From contig NBIV01000207.1 of NCBI GenBank assembly GCA_003194525.1, positions 62,001-126,000 of the forward strand: a stretch of DNA of 64,000 nucleotides, given 5' to 3'. Below the pieces are notes generated by a model. That model did no database searches. It worked only from the letters and a program-made list of their open reading frames with translations, and had not been told where the DNA came from. The position numbers were made by a program, and so were the translations under genes. Within the stretch, counting starts at the first letter, position 1. The number at the start of each line of letters is the position of its first letter. This document shows, one piece after another, positions 9,698 to 20,170 of the stretch. The DNA is from Gracilariopsis chorda (taxonomy: Eukaryota > Rhodophyta > Florideophyceae > Gracilariales > Gracilariaceae).

Positions 9698-11100
9698 CAT
9701 CGAAAAGTTTCCAAATGCACAACCTTGTAGTTTCTGAAGTTCCTTTTAGATTAGAAAGACTATGAAATTGCCATTAGATGCGTACCAGTACTGAACGTGC
9801 AATGAACGACTCCACGAAGCCGCTCTATGTCTGTAATACGTGCTGTAATTAGGAAGTTGCACCTCTACTCTCCAGAACGGCATTTTCGATGAATAAGATT
9901 GACCTAAGATGATTGCTATCGTTGACCGTGAGTCTCGATACGAACTTGTGAAAATGGTTGAACTGCTTTATTGGAACGTCATTATTTTCATCAAACTCCA
10001 GCCCTGAATTTTTTTTTAGTCCTGTGAAAAACGATTGCACTTTACGTATCTCAGTGCAAGTTAGAGTATTTTGACTACTGCATAAACGCAGTTTCGAAGT
10101 ATTTTGTGGCAAATACCAAGTTCTAAATACATTCAAGGGATGTTGAACCGTTACGGTACAAAAAAGTAGCAAGAATGACGTTTAGCAGCAACTAAAGCAC
10201 TTAAGTTATGCGATAAAGATATTCGAAACACTCTTTTCCAATCTCATAAGCCTCATAATCATGAAAAACTATCTTGAGCGACCCTATTGTGAACAATGCC
10301 ACTTTAGCGACTCAAATAAAAACGAATAGAATAAAAAGTTCATATTGTAACTCGATATTACGAAAGCACAAAAAGTAGAGGCGAGCAATTCGAAACCCAG
10401 CAGCAGCATGGGAGTTACAAACTGCAAGGGCGGCGGAGTCGGTGCATAGAGTGGAGCGCAGAAAAGTGAGGGCAGAATTTCAGTAGGCTCAGAGGGGTGC
10501 TGGCGGGGTGATTGTGGCGGGAGAAGCAAGAAAAACCGGACGGAGGCAACAGAGTTGGAGGAATATAAAGGCGGATGAAGTGAAAAGTCAAGGTGCGCAC
10601 AGAGAACAGGGTTGAGGGCAAAATTGAGAGAATTATGCGTTTAATTGTCAAAAAGGCTGTATTTGGTTAGAAAACAACGCGGAGGTAACGGAAAGTTTTT
10701 TGTAACTATGCTAAAATGTTTTCTCGTCGTTCGACAAGGAAACACATCAAGAAGGTGAAAGCAACAACAGTGATAGCGTTAAAAGGCTGAAAAAAGGAGC
10801 GGTTGCTGCGGCGCGCCTGTTGCAGACGCGATGAGGCGGTCGTGCGCCATAGTCATGTTCAACATAGAAAAACGCGCGCGTTTTGAAGTTGAAACCGTCG
10901 AGTTGCACTTGGTGCTGTTTGGTTGGCTACGGTGTGCGCTGAGCGCCGTGGGGAGCTGAACTCACGCGTTTCATTGGCTGCTTGAAAATCGGCCTTGTGG
11001 GGCTTTGGAGGCGATCCCCTGGGCAGCGCCACTCGCTGAACGAGCGTGAACTCCTCACGCTCATTGAGTAAAATCCTACTTTTGTTACTACATGTAGATT
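9698..11100. other. No recognised gene
   Basis: Contains only short frames without recognisable motifs, including a 107-codon minus-strand frame at 9849-10172. The last few hundred bases presumably hold the promoter and any 5' exon of the TRAX gene. Confidence 0.45.
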
Positions 11101-11286
11101 CAGCCCTAGCCCTCTACTGTATCTGCTACAGTAGATACACGTAAGAGTTCACCGTGGGCAAAATTTGATTACCATCCCGTAGAGCTGAAGAAACCCACGC
11201 AATATCAGGTGATCAAGGGTACCAATCCTTTGCCACCAACGGCACCAAGAGTAGACTATATTAGAAACTGGCAACGACTTCGCGAA

Positions 11287-12165
11287 ATGGAAAGAACGAG
11301 TGGCAACGATACCCCGTTCAAGGAAATATTTAGGCAATACAGAAGGCAGTTAGATGAACAGGTATGGTACTGCGAAGCTTACGTATCCGTGGCCATGTCC
11401 GGCATATACATCGCCTAAGAGCATACGCTAACCTTCAAACTGTTATTTCCAATATCATTATGTGAAGCACGACCGAAGAGAGCGTCTTGTGAAAGCAAGC
11501 CGAGACATCACTCGCGAAAGCAAACGAGCTATTAATGCCGTGCATAGGTATTTTGGTGGGCCAGTCCAGTACAACAGTCTAGAGAACTTTCGCAGTACTA
11601 ACCATACACATCAATTGTTATGCTTTGAAGAATATCTCCTGCGTCTCGAACAAAGGACATTGAGCGCATCTCTCAAACTCTGTCTAGAATCCGGGACATA
11701 ATGGCAGCCAGAGTTGCGAACGAAGTTGACGAAAGCAACTTCTATCGTTTTCACCGATCCTTTACGTTCGGTATGCAGGAGTACGTTGAGGCTCGAACCT
11801 TTCTCTATTACGTCGAAAGTCAAGCTCTTCTAGGCCCCGATGAAATTGAGAAGGAAATCACAGATGTTTGTAAGCAAAGAGGGAATCCACCACTTCCACT
11901 AGATACGTCCGATTACCTTCTTGGCGTTGCAGACCTCACCGGGGAGCTTATGAGACAGGGTGTATCCGATTCTAACGCTTCCTTTCGCGTTGTAAAGATC
12001 CTCTCTGGCATTGAAGAGGGCATGGGAAATCTGTATGCTGAACATCGACTGGACGTGAAGGACTTATCGAGCAAGATCCAAGTTCTCAAAAGGAGCGTTG
12101 CGAAAGTAGAGAAGGCGTGTTACAATACTGCTGTTCAAAAGGCTGAGTGTGTATCCCAGCAATAA
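11287..12165 (+). CDS. TSNAX: Translin-associated factor X (TRAX), three exons
   Basis: Coding exons 11287-11361, 11468-11547 and 11631-12165 give 229 residues. Intron 1 (GTATGG...GAAG, 106 bp) and intron 2 (GTATTT...GAAG, 83 bp, with a TACTAAC branch point at 11596-11602) restore one frame matching TRAX: KASRDIT, QEYVEA, and YLLGVADLTGELMR. TRAX pairs with translin in the C3PO RNase, which clears the Argonaute passenger strand. The catalytic acidic residues of the family appear as E102/E105 (QEYVEA) and D153/E157 (DLTGE), with the same spacing as in animals, so activity is expected. The frame stays open upstream of ATG 11287 to 11110 without an ATG. A further 5' exon or a non-AUG start is possible, but the conserved part begins just after 11287. 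Confidence 0.88.
11362..11467 (+). other. TRAX intron 1
   Basis: 106 bp, GT-AG, phase 0, with a CTAAC-type branch site (ACGCTAACC) near the 3' end. Removing it joins QLDEQ to HDRRERL, as in other TRAX proteins. Confidence 0.8.
11548..11630 (+). other. TRAX intron 2
   Basis: 83 bp, GT-AG, phase 2, with a perfect TACTAAC branch point 28 bp from the 3' end. Splicing gives HRISPAS, matching the family pattern; the unspliced reading does not. Confidence 0.82.
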
Positions 12166-13460
12166 CGACGTCTATGCAGACTTGAGATGCGTATGGAAAC
12201 AAGCTTTTGTCGCACTCTTGAGTCAGGTATGAAGTGCTATCTGCTTGGGTATACTGACGATACTATGAATAACCAAGTTTCCACCTAGTAATGTTCTTAT
12301 GTTCCACCATCGATTAATGCTCTTGTGACTTCTTGTAAGGAACATTTTATCTGATGATCCTTGCTTTAAGAATGCCTTTCTTGGGACTGCAGTTTTGTAT
12401 ATGCTGCGTTTATAGAAGAGGGAATCTCTGGGTTCAAGGGATAACGATCTTTGGATATGCGAATGAAACCATGCTTCAACTCATGAATACGTAAACGATT
12501 CTTATGGTTTGTTAAAGAATCTATCAATAGGAATACTAAGGTCGCAAATCGTTATATTGTCAAGCGAATTATATCAAACCCTTCAATGCCTGTTCTCTCT
12601 CTCTCTAGAGATTCGAAGATACTCTTTCTCGGGGTTTTCCTGGAATCGTTTGAAGGTACGCGCCCTTCTTCATCAGGACGGTGTCGTAGACATCACGGAT
12701 AAATATGTTATCGTTTAATGTTTGGTTGATCACATGTCATCGGCCTTTGCATCGTGAAAGTTCCTCACTGGTTAGATACCTGGGATACTAGTACTGTAGA
12801 ACCAGGAACTGAAATGCTTTTTCTTAGGTTCACAGAAATGACGTGGGCTCGAGAACGACCCCTGTACATCTCTGTAAAGGTCGTCAGCCAAGATGGCCTG
12901 TATGGAAGCAAACCGGAACCAAAAACAGCTGTTTCTAAGAGAAAGATCCAGGGGCAATTATGATTTGTTAAAGAAATGTGTCAGAGCAGACACTCTCCCA
13001 GATGGTGATACTCTGCATCATAGGTTTAACGCAAGAATTCAGCTTTACTCGGAGTTATCGATGGTCAATCACCGAGTCATTTCACGCTTCCGACTTTCTT
13101 TATTCTCTTTTTATCTGCGAAGAATATCGTGCTCAAAACCGTACAGCAATCATACTTTCAATTCCTAATTCACAACCTCTACCTACAAGATGCAGAGCAA
13201 GTGAGAAACTATACAGTTATCATCTCAATAGCATTCCACACTCGCAACTTTCACTAACGCCTCTGCGAGGCTTTTCCTGACCGGTATCTACTTTGCTACG
13301 GGTATGTTTTGAACAAGGACAAGCAAGTATTCTTTGTCTTGGGAAGCACAGACTGCATCCTTCCCACTCTGAAAGCTTGTTTGCTCGTACCGCAGTGGAA
13401 GAAGCTTATCGGCCATTAACCCCATCTAGCATCAAGTCTTAGGAATATCGGAAAACAGGA
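12166..13460. other. Unresolved region with scattered plus-strand frames
   Basis: Several overlapping plus-strand frames (12509-12718, 12754-12963, 12893-13168, 12978-13280), none with a recognisable domain. They could be exons of the gene ending at 14000 or a decayed copy. I could not find a splice pattern that joins them convincingly. Confidence 0.3.
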
Positions 13461-14000
13461 ATGGATGAGGAACGAGCGGAGAAGCTGATTGATGATTTAC
13501 CCATTAGAATCGCCGCCTTGTCTCTAGAGCACTTTGAAACTCGTATCGCAACCGGCGAAAACTCGCGTGCACAATTCAACAATCTGGCCTTCGAAAGAGC
13601 GTTCGAAGATACAGAAAGTGATGCAAAACGTCTGCACGCGAACCTGGAAATAGTACAAGATCAGCTGATGAGGCAGAGGTTTCAAGAACGAAGAACGGCT
13701 GCCATTCTTGTGCAGAAAGTTCTTCGAGGTAGGGAATCTCCGTTTCAGACCGTCGCTCTTCAGAAGGAACACTGGAACAAAATCTTCAGCGAGATATTCA
13801 TCATGGCACGTCAAATTCGAGTGCGAAACATACGGACGGATCGAGCTGCAGTTGTTTATATGTGGTATCTGAAGGTTCATTATACGTCGAAGCACGTTCG
13901 GCGAGTGAAAACTGTTCGTCTAAGTGGTGGAATCCACAAAACCAACCACGTGAGGATCTGTGTGCGCGAGAAGGAGTCTAGAACCCACGTGAAGCTGTAA
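13461..14000 (+). CDS. Unrecognised protein, 179 codons, IQ-like motif
   Basis: ATG-initiated frame of 179 residues, charged and mostly helical in character. A segment around residues 76-92 (RRTAAILVQKVLRGR) resembles a calmodulin-binding IQ motif but uses VQ instead of IQ. The C terminus is Arg/Lys rich. There are no membrane segments or signal peptide. It may be the last exon of a larger gene running through 12500-13460. Function unknown. Confidence 0.35.
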   Translation: MDEERAEKLIDDLPIRIAALSLEHFETRIATGENSRAQFNNLAFERAFEDTESDAKRLHANLEIVQDQLMRQRFQERRTAAILVQKVLRGRESPFQTVALQKEHWNKIFSEIFIMARQIRVRNIRTDRAAVVYMWYLKVHYTSKHVRRVKTVRLSGGIHKTNHVRICVREKESRTHVKL

Positions 14001-15027
14001 AGAAACGTAGAGTTGCCTCTATAAGCCAGAAGGAGTCCTTGAACCCGAGATAGCAGTCCTGGAAAGCTTTACCCTATTCCTGCAGACAGAACGTGTTTCA
14101 CGAGTCTCCCAAGACATATACCTTGGTTGTTCGCCCTGGTCGATGTCCACGGTCTGTGTCAAGCACCACTGCTAAAAGCAACCCGCACATAAAATAATCT
14201 TAAACCACATACCTTCGTACTTCCTCAGTAATCATCAATTTCTGAATCAAACAGAGTTCAGTCGCTCTATGAAACAATCTGTAAAAAGAGGATATAACAA
14301 ACAAAGGCAACGGTTTGGTAACAGAACGATAAATCAAACAAGAATAACAGAGAAAGACAGACCAGGATAGTAGCTTGCCCTTGCGTGGCCTCTGGCAGAG
14401 ATGAACCATCACAGAGTAGAGGTTTCTATATACACAACATCGGAGCACTCGACAGTTCACAAACGAAAGCGGCATGAGTCGGCGACCCTCCATGCAGAAC
14501 AATACACCGGGACGCAGTATGGAAGAACCATTGACGTAGTATCGCAGTCGTATCGAAGATGAAGTATCTGTTGAGCAACGAATGTGGACACTGAGCTTTC
14601 ATAAATGAAATTCCAGACCCCTGGTAGCAGGACTCTAGGCTCAAAGCCAGGAACGGGAGGGCCTCCAGATGGGTGTGGTAATGAGCACCCAAGTTCACTC
14701 TTCACACTTTGCTCTACTGGCGTTTGAACCAATTTCGCCGATGACCGCACCGCACTTCGTCATGGGTATGGTACGAGTGCTCGCAAGAAAAAAAGGAAAA
14801 CATACACAAGAACATAACCAACCTGGCATCCCCTAAAAATCCACTGTTCCTCCTCGTATAGCAACTCAACTGAGTGAGAGAACAAAAAGAAAAGCACTAC
14901 TGTTTAGTCAGTCGATAAGCTGTACAAACACACAGAATCTACACACAAGAAGAAACATCACACTAAAGTCAACAAGCCAACACCTGCCCCCTCCAAAAAT
15001 GAAAAAGAGGAAAACGCATCAGAAGTT
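14001..15027. other. No recognised gene
   Basis: About 1 kb with only short, unconvincing frames. Part of it is the 3' flank of the SNARE gene on the minus strand. Confidence 0.45.
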
Positions 15028-15984
15028 CTACTTGATGCGCTTAATCTTCTGGGCATTGTCCTTGGTCCTTCTGGCAGTCTCTTGTGTAAAGTCTTGCACC
15101 TCAGTGATAAGTTTATCCTGATAATCCAGCTCATTATTCATAGCCGAAGCAAGTGCCTTCATATCGACAAGAGCGTCACTAATCTGGTCAAGGTCGTCAT
15201 CCTGCTGACGCATAACCGAAGCGACAGGCGCGGCGTACTGAGAGTAATCCTCTCTAATCTGCCTCGTTTCCTTAATTTGCGGTTCCTTTTTCTTCCCGCG
15301 ACGACTGCGTTTATAATCGGTGACAGTCTCTCCATCGAACAATTGGTCACGTTGATCGTCGATATCATCAAGGGTGAGAGTCTTCTGGGAATCGCTCATA
15401 TCGTCCAGTTGCACGGCATCCAATCCCTTGTCACGCAACTGCTCTCGATCCTCACGCTCCTTTTTACTGATCTTGACCTTATCCAGTCCCTTTCCGTTTC
15501 CCTTCTTTCTCTGGAACATACGCACAAGTTTCGGCTTAGTCATCTTATCAATAAGGCCTGTCCACACAAAGAAACGCGTTCATCGCAGAACAAGTCAGAA
15601 AACAGTTTGCACACGGTCGCAAAATGACTTCAAGCAGCGCAACGTACGCTCAGATTTGTCCAGATAATCATGGACCACTTCAATATCCTCCGACATCTTC
15701 TCAAGTTGAGCGGTCTGACTCTTCATAGTCTCAGCGGTAGAGACACCAATTTCGCGCGCCTCCAATGCCATTCGCAGCGCGCGTTGAGTGCCTTCCCTTC
15801 CAGTTTGGGCGGTACCAAGCGCAAGTGACTCAAGTTGAGCAGCGGTCATTTGGTTGAGGTCTTGATTAGTAGAGTCCTTATGCTTGATATCATTGAGACC
15901 GAGGTCATCAAAATTGTCCGCGGGGACAGGTTCATCCTCTTCAAAGACCGTGACGGTGCCCAGGTGCTTCTTTCTGCGGAACAT
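15028..15984 (-). CDS. SNAP25/SNAP29-type Qbc SNARE, two exons
   Basis: Exons 15984-15615 and 15557-15028 (minus strand) join through a 57-bp GT-AG intron and give 299 residues. Two SNARE helices are visible: Qb about 51-118 with zero-layer Gln90 (KSQTAQLE), and Qc about 243-299 with zero-layer Gln270 (NELDYQDK). These two-helix proteins supply half of the four-helix bundle in membrane fusion. Cys residues at the end of the Qb helix (CLKSFCD) might be lipid-anchored, but a Cys-rich linker as in neuronal SNAP25 is absent; the linker (125-230) is highly charged. I chose ATG 15984 (MFRRKK) because the sequence upstream looks like 5' UTR. It lies downstream of UTP22 on the same strand, 364 bp away. 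Confidence 0.85.
15558..15614 (-). other. SNARE gene intron (57 bp)
   Basis: GTGTGC at the donor and GGACAG at the acceptor, phase 1. Splicing removes the TGA that would end exon 1 and keeps the two SNARE helices in one protein. Confidence 0.75.
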
Positions 15985-16348
15985 GGCGACGGAGGTTTGG
16001 TTGAACGATGTGCAGCAGGCCGGAAAGAGAGCTGGGAGTGTGGGCGCAACTAAGCCGTTTCGCTCGCGCTGCGCTGCAAGCAGACGCAGCCTCCTGTTGC
16101 TGCAATTTCGCAAAAAAAGAGCGAGTAAGCAGCCGTCTTTCAAAGCGCCCGCCAATCATTGCATGCCAGCTCATACACGAAGACGGAAGCGCGAGTGGCG
16201 TACTGCTGCCGGTGGAAGAAAGAGAGGCCGTCAGCGCGCATCCCCAGAGCCCTCTCTCCGCGGCGTACGAAGGTACCAACGGCAAAGTTAGGGACCGCCA
16301 CCTTCGGTACCGTCGTAGATACCCTTGTAAACTACCAAACGTACAGAG
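15985..16348. promoter_or_regulatory. Intergenic region, UTP22 3' end to SNARE 5' end
   Basis: 364 bp that must hold the UTP22 3' UTR and the SNARE promoter. GC-rich, with several open shadow frames; no clear TATA box. Confidence 0.35.
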
Positions 16349-19300
16349 CTACGACACGCCCTTCACGCGCACCCCCGTAATCAAGTCACCGCCAACGTAC
16401 CGCATCTCCGCAAGTAACTGCCTAGTACACATCTTCATTTCCCTCCCCGCACCGTCCTCAACCACACGAAACGGCGCCTCCCTCAGCGAGAACTTCACAT
16501 TCTTATAAACAATCGGTTTCCACACCACATAAATCGCACTTCCCCCATGCATTCTCATCATGAAAAGCGCGTACTTGCCAAATCGTTCCGACAACTCCCT
16601 CATCAAAACAGACGTCACATCAAATCCAACAAGCAGTGAATCCAACCCGACACCGCCCCCAGAAACTCGTAGCGCTCTAGAATCAGACGGTTTATGAAAC
16701 GCCATCTGTCCCACATCCAGTTCAAAAGCCACGTCAAATACCTCTGTGCTCGCCGTGAATATAGTTCCGTACTCCTCTGAGCCATTCTTCAGTAGCGACG
16801 TCTCAATAAACTGCAAAGACGCTTTCGCAGTTTCTCGAATTCTGCGCACAATCACAGCGTCGGCACAATGTGCTTTCGAGAACCAACTCACAGCATTTCC
16901 ATCATCATCAAGCTCACAGAACACGCTCATAGCGCAGCCAAGCTCCGCAAATTGGTTTTGAGCCGACATTCGCATCTCAATCAACTCATTTTCCCGACGT
17001 CTCTCACCGTCATCATATTTATCCACCCCCGAAGATTCCTCATTTCCAAGTGCCACCGTAACCGGACACACTTCCCAGGGGAACTCAGCCAGTATATGAA
17101 GAAACTGGCAGAACGCTCTGAAGCTCGATTTCGGTACGGGCGTCGTAGATTGCGATAACACACTTGCTACGAGCACTTCTATCAGCTCTTCACTACGGTC
17201 CCCCATTTGGGATAGCAGCATGTGACAGTTAAGCCACCTCTTCACAAGTCGTGCTACCCGACCCATGATTGCACTTTCCACGTCGCGAATATTGTCGTGA
17301 TGTCTGATAACAGTTTCCGTGACCCATACCAATTCATCCAGCTCCCCCGTCCGACCAGCAAGTAGCTCCTTTTCTTTATCTACGCGGATGCGCAGTCTGA
17401 ACACAAATCCCCCCACCTGAATGTCCACAAAGGAAATAGTAGCCTGCGCACTAATTCCTCTTTCACCCAACTTCGACTTCAATGCAACATAAAACCCGGC
17501 TTTAGCAGCTGAAATTGCCACAGCGTCGTCTGGCCAAGCCCCAGATGACTCGAATGTAGCCACTATATCCAAGCTTTGTACAAACTTACTACGCGCACTT
17601 GGACGTATTGCGTATGCCCCGCACCTTCGTAAATGCGGTGATGTCGCATGCACGCTGAGAATACTTAAAGGAAGGCCTTCAAGTGATCGCAGTAGAGAAG
17701 CAAGCTCGTTGAAAGTTGCAATGGCACTCGATGACACCTCATCAGCTTGCAACATTCCCGCCGCTTTATCCAAATCTCCGAGTATGACTTTGCTCACCAC
17801 GTCGCTGCCGAGATGTTTTCGTACCGCGTATTGCACTATTTCGTTTAGCGTGCACAATCCACCGCTCCATATTAGCGCTTCGACTATCTTTCCGTCTTTG
17901 AAACGGCGCAAAGCTGACTTGGAACCCCAGAAAGACTTGAATAATGAAGCATCCCATGATGCTGGCCTTGTGTCTACTTTGCGACACACGTCATGAAAGG
18001 ACGTGATAAAGAACCCAAATAGGCCAGTATCAATCATTTCAAGACGAATAACACGCTTTGTTTCAAGCAGAGCACGTCGTAGTACCTTTAGCACAACATC
18101 AGAGTCCGGGATACATCCTTCACTTCTCGAAACTTTGATAAAACCGTCGAAGAGAGTCGAGAGAGGTCTTGGGCCACACTTTGTGCCACGTGCTGCAGCA
18201 AAGAGGTATGGTACCACGCCGTACCACGGATCCTCGGCCATAGCTTTGCTCTCAAGGGTGCGAAGTGCTGTACCTGCAACGATGGCCGTCCTTTGTAGAG
18301 CCGATTCCCCCAGGCTTAAACCGATTTGAACTCCACTTATTGTCAACGACTTCAAGATTCCCCTCCGGATCGCTGTCAACGTACAACGTAAGAGATGTTC
18401 ACGACTAGCTCGCACTGGCGCGGCCCCTCGAGTTATGATGTCATGCAGCACTGCTGCGAAGTAGAAATTGCTGTCGAAGAGGCGATGTCGTATTCGCATT
18501 GCCTCCAATAGAAGCATAGTATCTCGCAGGCTTGAAACTTGAGAAAGCGTCTTGTGAAACGATTTGAGCGTCACTTCAAGCGTCCCGTCTATCATAATAG
18601 AGGTGTTGTACATCGCTGTGGCTTCTGACATGTTTTTCACTACAGATGACTCACCGTGTTGGCGCACGTTTTTGCGATCTGAGCCCAGGCGATCCTTGTC
18701 AAACAAGCCATCTGCATATGTTGGGATCAGTCGAACCGTTATACCAGGTTCGCCACCTCGGGAAAGCGACAGAGTGGGTTTTAATTTGTCCCCGTTTAAA
18801 CATCTTCCCATAAGACATATACTTGTCCATTTCTCAGCCTCAGACTTGATGAAGTATCGAGCGATGTAGGTAAGGTATAGCAGCCGTTTGTCATGGTAAT
18901 GATAGTTCAGATAGTCGCGTTCGTGAAAGATGTCTGACGGCATTTCTAGCGTGACGTCGATTGCGTTAGAAGAATAACCGAGCGTGAATCCACCAACAAC
19001 ACGAACTCTTTTCGGAGGCGTGCATTCTATTGAAAGCTCGGTGTAGTTCTCGCTTCGAAACACGCTTTCTAGATGCACCCCCTTCGCTGCCACTCTGAAG
19101 GTGTTCCGTGTTTGAGAGCTGTTGAAAGACATTTTTTTAGTCTTTGTGGGAATACTCTCAAGCGATGACTTGACATCTTGCAAAACCTGTTCCATATCTC
19201 TTCTTCGTTCTTCCGAGGTTTTTCGTTGTGATATGATGCTGTCTATAGCAATTGCAATTCCTGGAGAGCAAAGAGAGTCCCTGTTCAGTTCTGCATCTTG

Positions 19301-19396
19301 CAGAGCTTGTATATCCATGTGGTTGTCTTCACCGACCGCATTCTTTTTGCGGCGCTTTGCAGGTGGGCTCTTGTCTAGCAATCTCGCAGGCGACAT
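16349..19396 (-). CDS. UTP22: UTP22/NOL6 (Nrap) small-subunit processome protein
   Basis: A single uninterrupted ORF of 1015 residues. Hallmarks of the Nrap/NOL6/Utp22 family are present: VVGGFTLGYSSNAIDVTLEMP followed by RDYLNYHYHDKRLLYLTYIA (about 133-180), LKPTLSL (about 220), and FDxG/FWG/RRFKDGKIVEALIW. Utp22 is a nucleolar scaffold made of degenerate nucleotidyltransferase modules that joins the UTP-C complex in 18S rRNA maturation. An N-terminal basic patch PPAKRRKK (11-18) is a likely nuclear signal. It is somewhat shorter than yeast Utp22 (about 1240 residues). The start is the first ATG after upstream stops. It is transcribed divergently from the bL32m gene. Confidence 0.9.
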   Translation of the reverse strand: MSPARLLDKSPPAKRRKKNAVGEDNHMDIQALQDAELNRDSLCSPGIAIAIDSIISQRKTSEERRRDMEQVLQDVKSSLESIPTKTKKMSFNSSQTRNTFRVAAKGVHLESVFRSENYTELSIECTPPKRVRVVGGFTLGYSSNAIDVTLEMPSDIFHERDYLNYHYHDKRLLYLTYIARYFIKSEAEKWTSICLMGRCLNGDKLKPTLSLSRGGEPGITVRLIPTYADGLFDKDRLGSDRKNVRQHGESSVVKNMSEATAMYNTSIMIDGTLEVTLKSFHKTLSQVSSLRDTMLLLEAMRIRHRLFDSNFYFAAVLHDIITRGAAPVRASREHLLRCTLTAIRRGILKSLTISGVQIGLSLGESALQRTAIVAGTALRTLESKAMAEDPWYGVVPYLFAAARGTKCGPRPLSTLFDGFIKVSRSEGCIPDSDVVLKVLRRALLETKRVIRLEMIDTGLFGFFITSFHDVCRKVDTRPASWDASLFKSFWGSKSALRRFKDGKIVEALIWSGGLCTLNEIVQYAVRKHLGSDVVSKVILGDLDKAAGMLQADEVSSSAIATFNELASLLRSLEGLPLSILSVHATSPHLRRCGAYAIRPSARSKFVQSLDIVATFESSGAWPDDAVAISAAKAGFYVALKSKLGERGISAQATISFVDIQVGGFVFRLRIRVDKEKELLAGRTGELDELVWVTETVIRHHDNIRDVESAIMGRVARLVKRWLNCHMLLSQMGDRSEELIEVLVASVLSQSTTPVPKSSFRAFCQFLHILAEFPWEVCPVTVALGNEESSGVDKYDDGERRRENELIEMRMSAQNQFAELGCAMSVFCELDDDGNAVSWFSKAHCADAVIVRRIRETAKASLQFIETSLLKNGSEEYGTIFTASTEVFDVAFELDVGQMAFHKPSDSRALRVSGGGVGLDSLLVGFDVTSVLMRELSERFGKYALFMMRMHGGSAIYVVWKPIVYKNVKFSLREAPFRVVEDGAGREMKMCTRQLLAEMRYVGGDLITGVRVKGVS

Positions 19397-19870
19397 GACG
19401 AGGTTACAATCCTAAGAACCAAAACTAGGACAGAATTCTGAAAGCGTCTCGTTCAAGATGCAAACGTCACGCCAGTACTCCTGCTAGTGTTTTCTGGTGT
19501 TAATGAATGCTAGCATGGACTTCGCAAGTCGATCCGTCGGCGGTGGCACTGTCGAAACCAAGACTTAGCATTCTGCGTAGCAAGGGTAGATCCTCATAGA
19601 TTCTTGAAAAAAAAGAAAACTTTTGGGGTCATCACAATAAGTTCGCTTGATCTGTTTTTCCTCCCCTTCGAGTGATGCATGGCTTTCCCTGGTAGCTAAA
19701 CCACCACTTTCTGCCAGGGAATCTCAGGTATTAGCAGTCAAGCACTTGTACTTTTGGTACTACTGAAACCTTGTACCAGCTCATCGTTTCCGCAGCGTTG
19801 GCTTGGATACCTGGGAGAAATATCTGATCCGAGAGGGAAGAACAGTCTACAACTCTTATTGATCTGAACC
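19397..19870. promoter_or_regulatory. Divergent promoter region, UTP22 / bL32m
   Basis: 474 bp between divergent genes for a nucleolar ribosome-assembly factor and a mitochondrial ribosomal protein. No TATA box is evident. A shadow frame overlaps on the minus strand. Confidence 0.4.
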
Positions 19871-20170
19871 ATGTCCACCGCGGCACAGCAAACTCTGTTG
19901 ATCCGTCTTTCGGCCATTGCCCAAAGGGCTTTCCCATCCCTTTCATCACCAAACTCATCATTTTCGAAGCCGTTTCAGAACATATGGGACGCCATTTTGT
20001 TTGCAGTACCAAAAAAACGCACATCTCATGCGAAGAAGCGAATGCGAATGGCGCATAAATACCTTAAACCAAATCACAGTATGACCCGGTGTGAAATATG
20101 CGAGCGGTGGAAGAGACCTCACACTTATTGCAAACCGAATTGTGTTGGTCGTCGTGAGAACAATGTCTAA
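19871..20170 (+). CDS. MRPL32: Mitochondrial ribosomal protein bL32m
   Basis: 99 residues. Residues 45-91 carry the L32 core: AVPKKRTSHAKKRMRMAHKYL, then a zinc ribbon with CEIC (74-77) and CKPNC (87-91). The N-terminal 44 residues form an Arg/Ser/Ala-rich presequence with few acidic residues, consistent with mitochondrial import. In other eukaryotes bL32m is cleaved by the m-AAA protease before assembly into the large subunit. A plastid form is less likely because algal plastid L32 is usually plastid-encoded. Confidence 0.87.
   Translation: MSTAAQQTLLIRLSAIAQRAFPSLSSPNSSFSKPFQNIWDAILFAVPKKRTSHAKKRMRMAHKYLKPNHSMTRCEICERWKRPHTYCKPNCVGRRENNV

Noticed and set aside
8785..9700. Long open frames on both strands over 8785-9700 (up to 269 codons)
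   Set aside because: They arise from the 7-bp and 62-bp tandem repeats, which leave several frames open at once. The translations are repeats of Arg/Ser/Ala/Leu/Cys without protein character.
9692..9737. Frames crossing the LTRs (2449-2676, 9549-9737)
   Set aside because: Similar to each other only because both lie in the LTR; no independent coding evidence.
11462..11701. Unspliced reading of TRAX exon 2 through intron 2
   Set aside because: It ends out of frame with the conserved C-terminal part. Splicing at GTATTT/GAAG with TACTAAC gives a continuous family match.
15884..16508. Plus-strand frames 15884-16291 and 16008-16508
   Set aside because: They overlap the SNARE start and UTP22 end antisense, and are Arg/Ser/Pro-rich GC artefacts.
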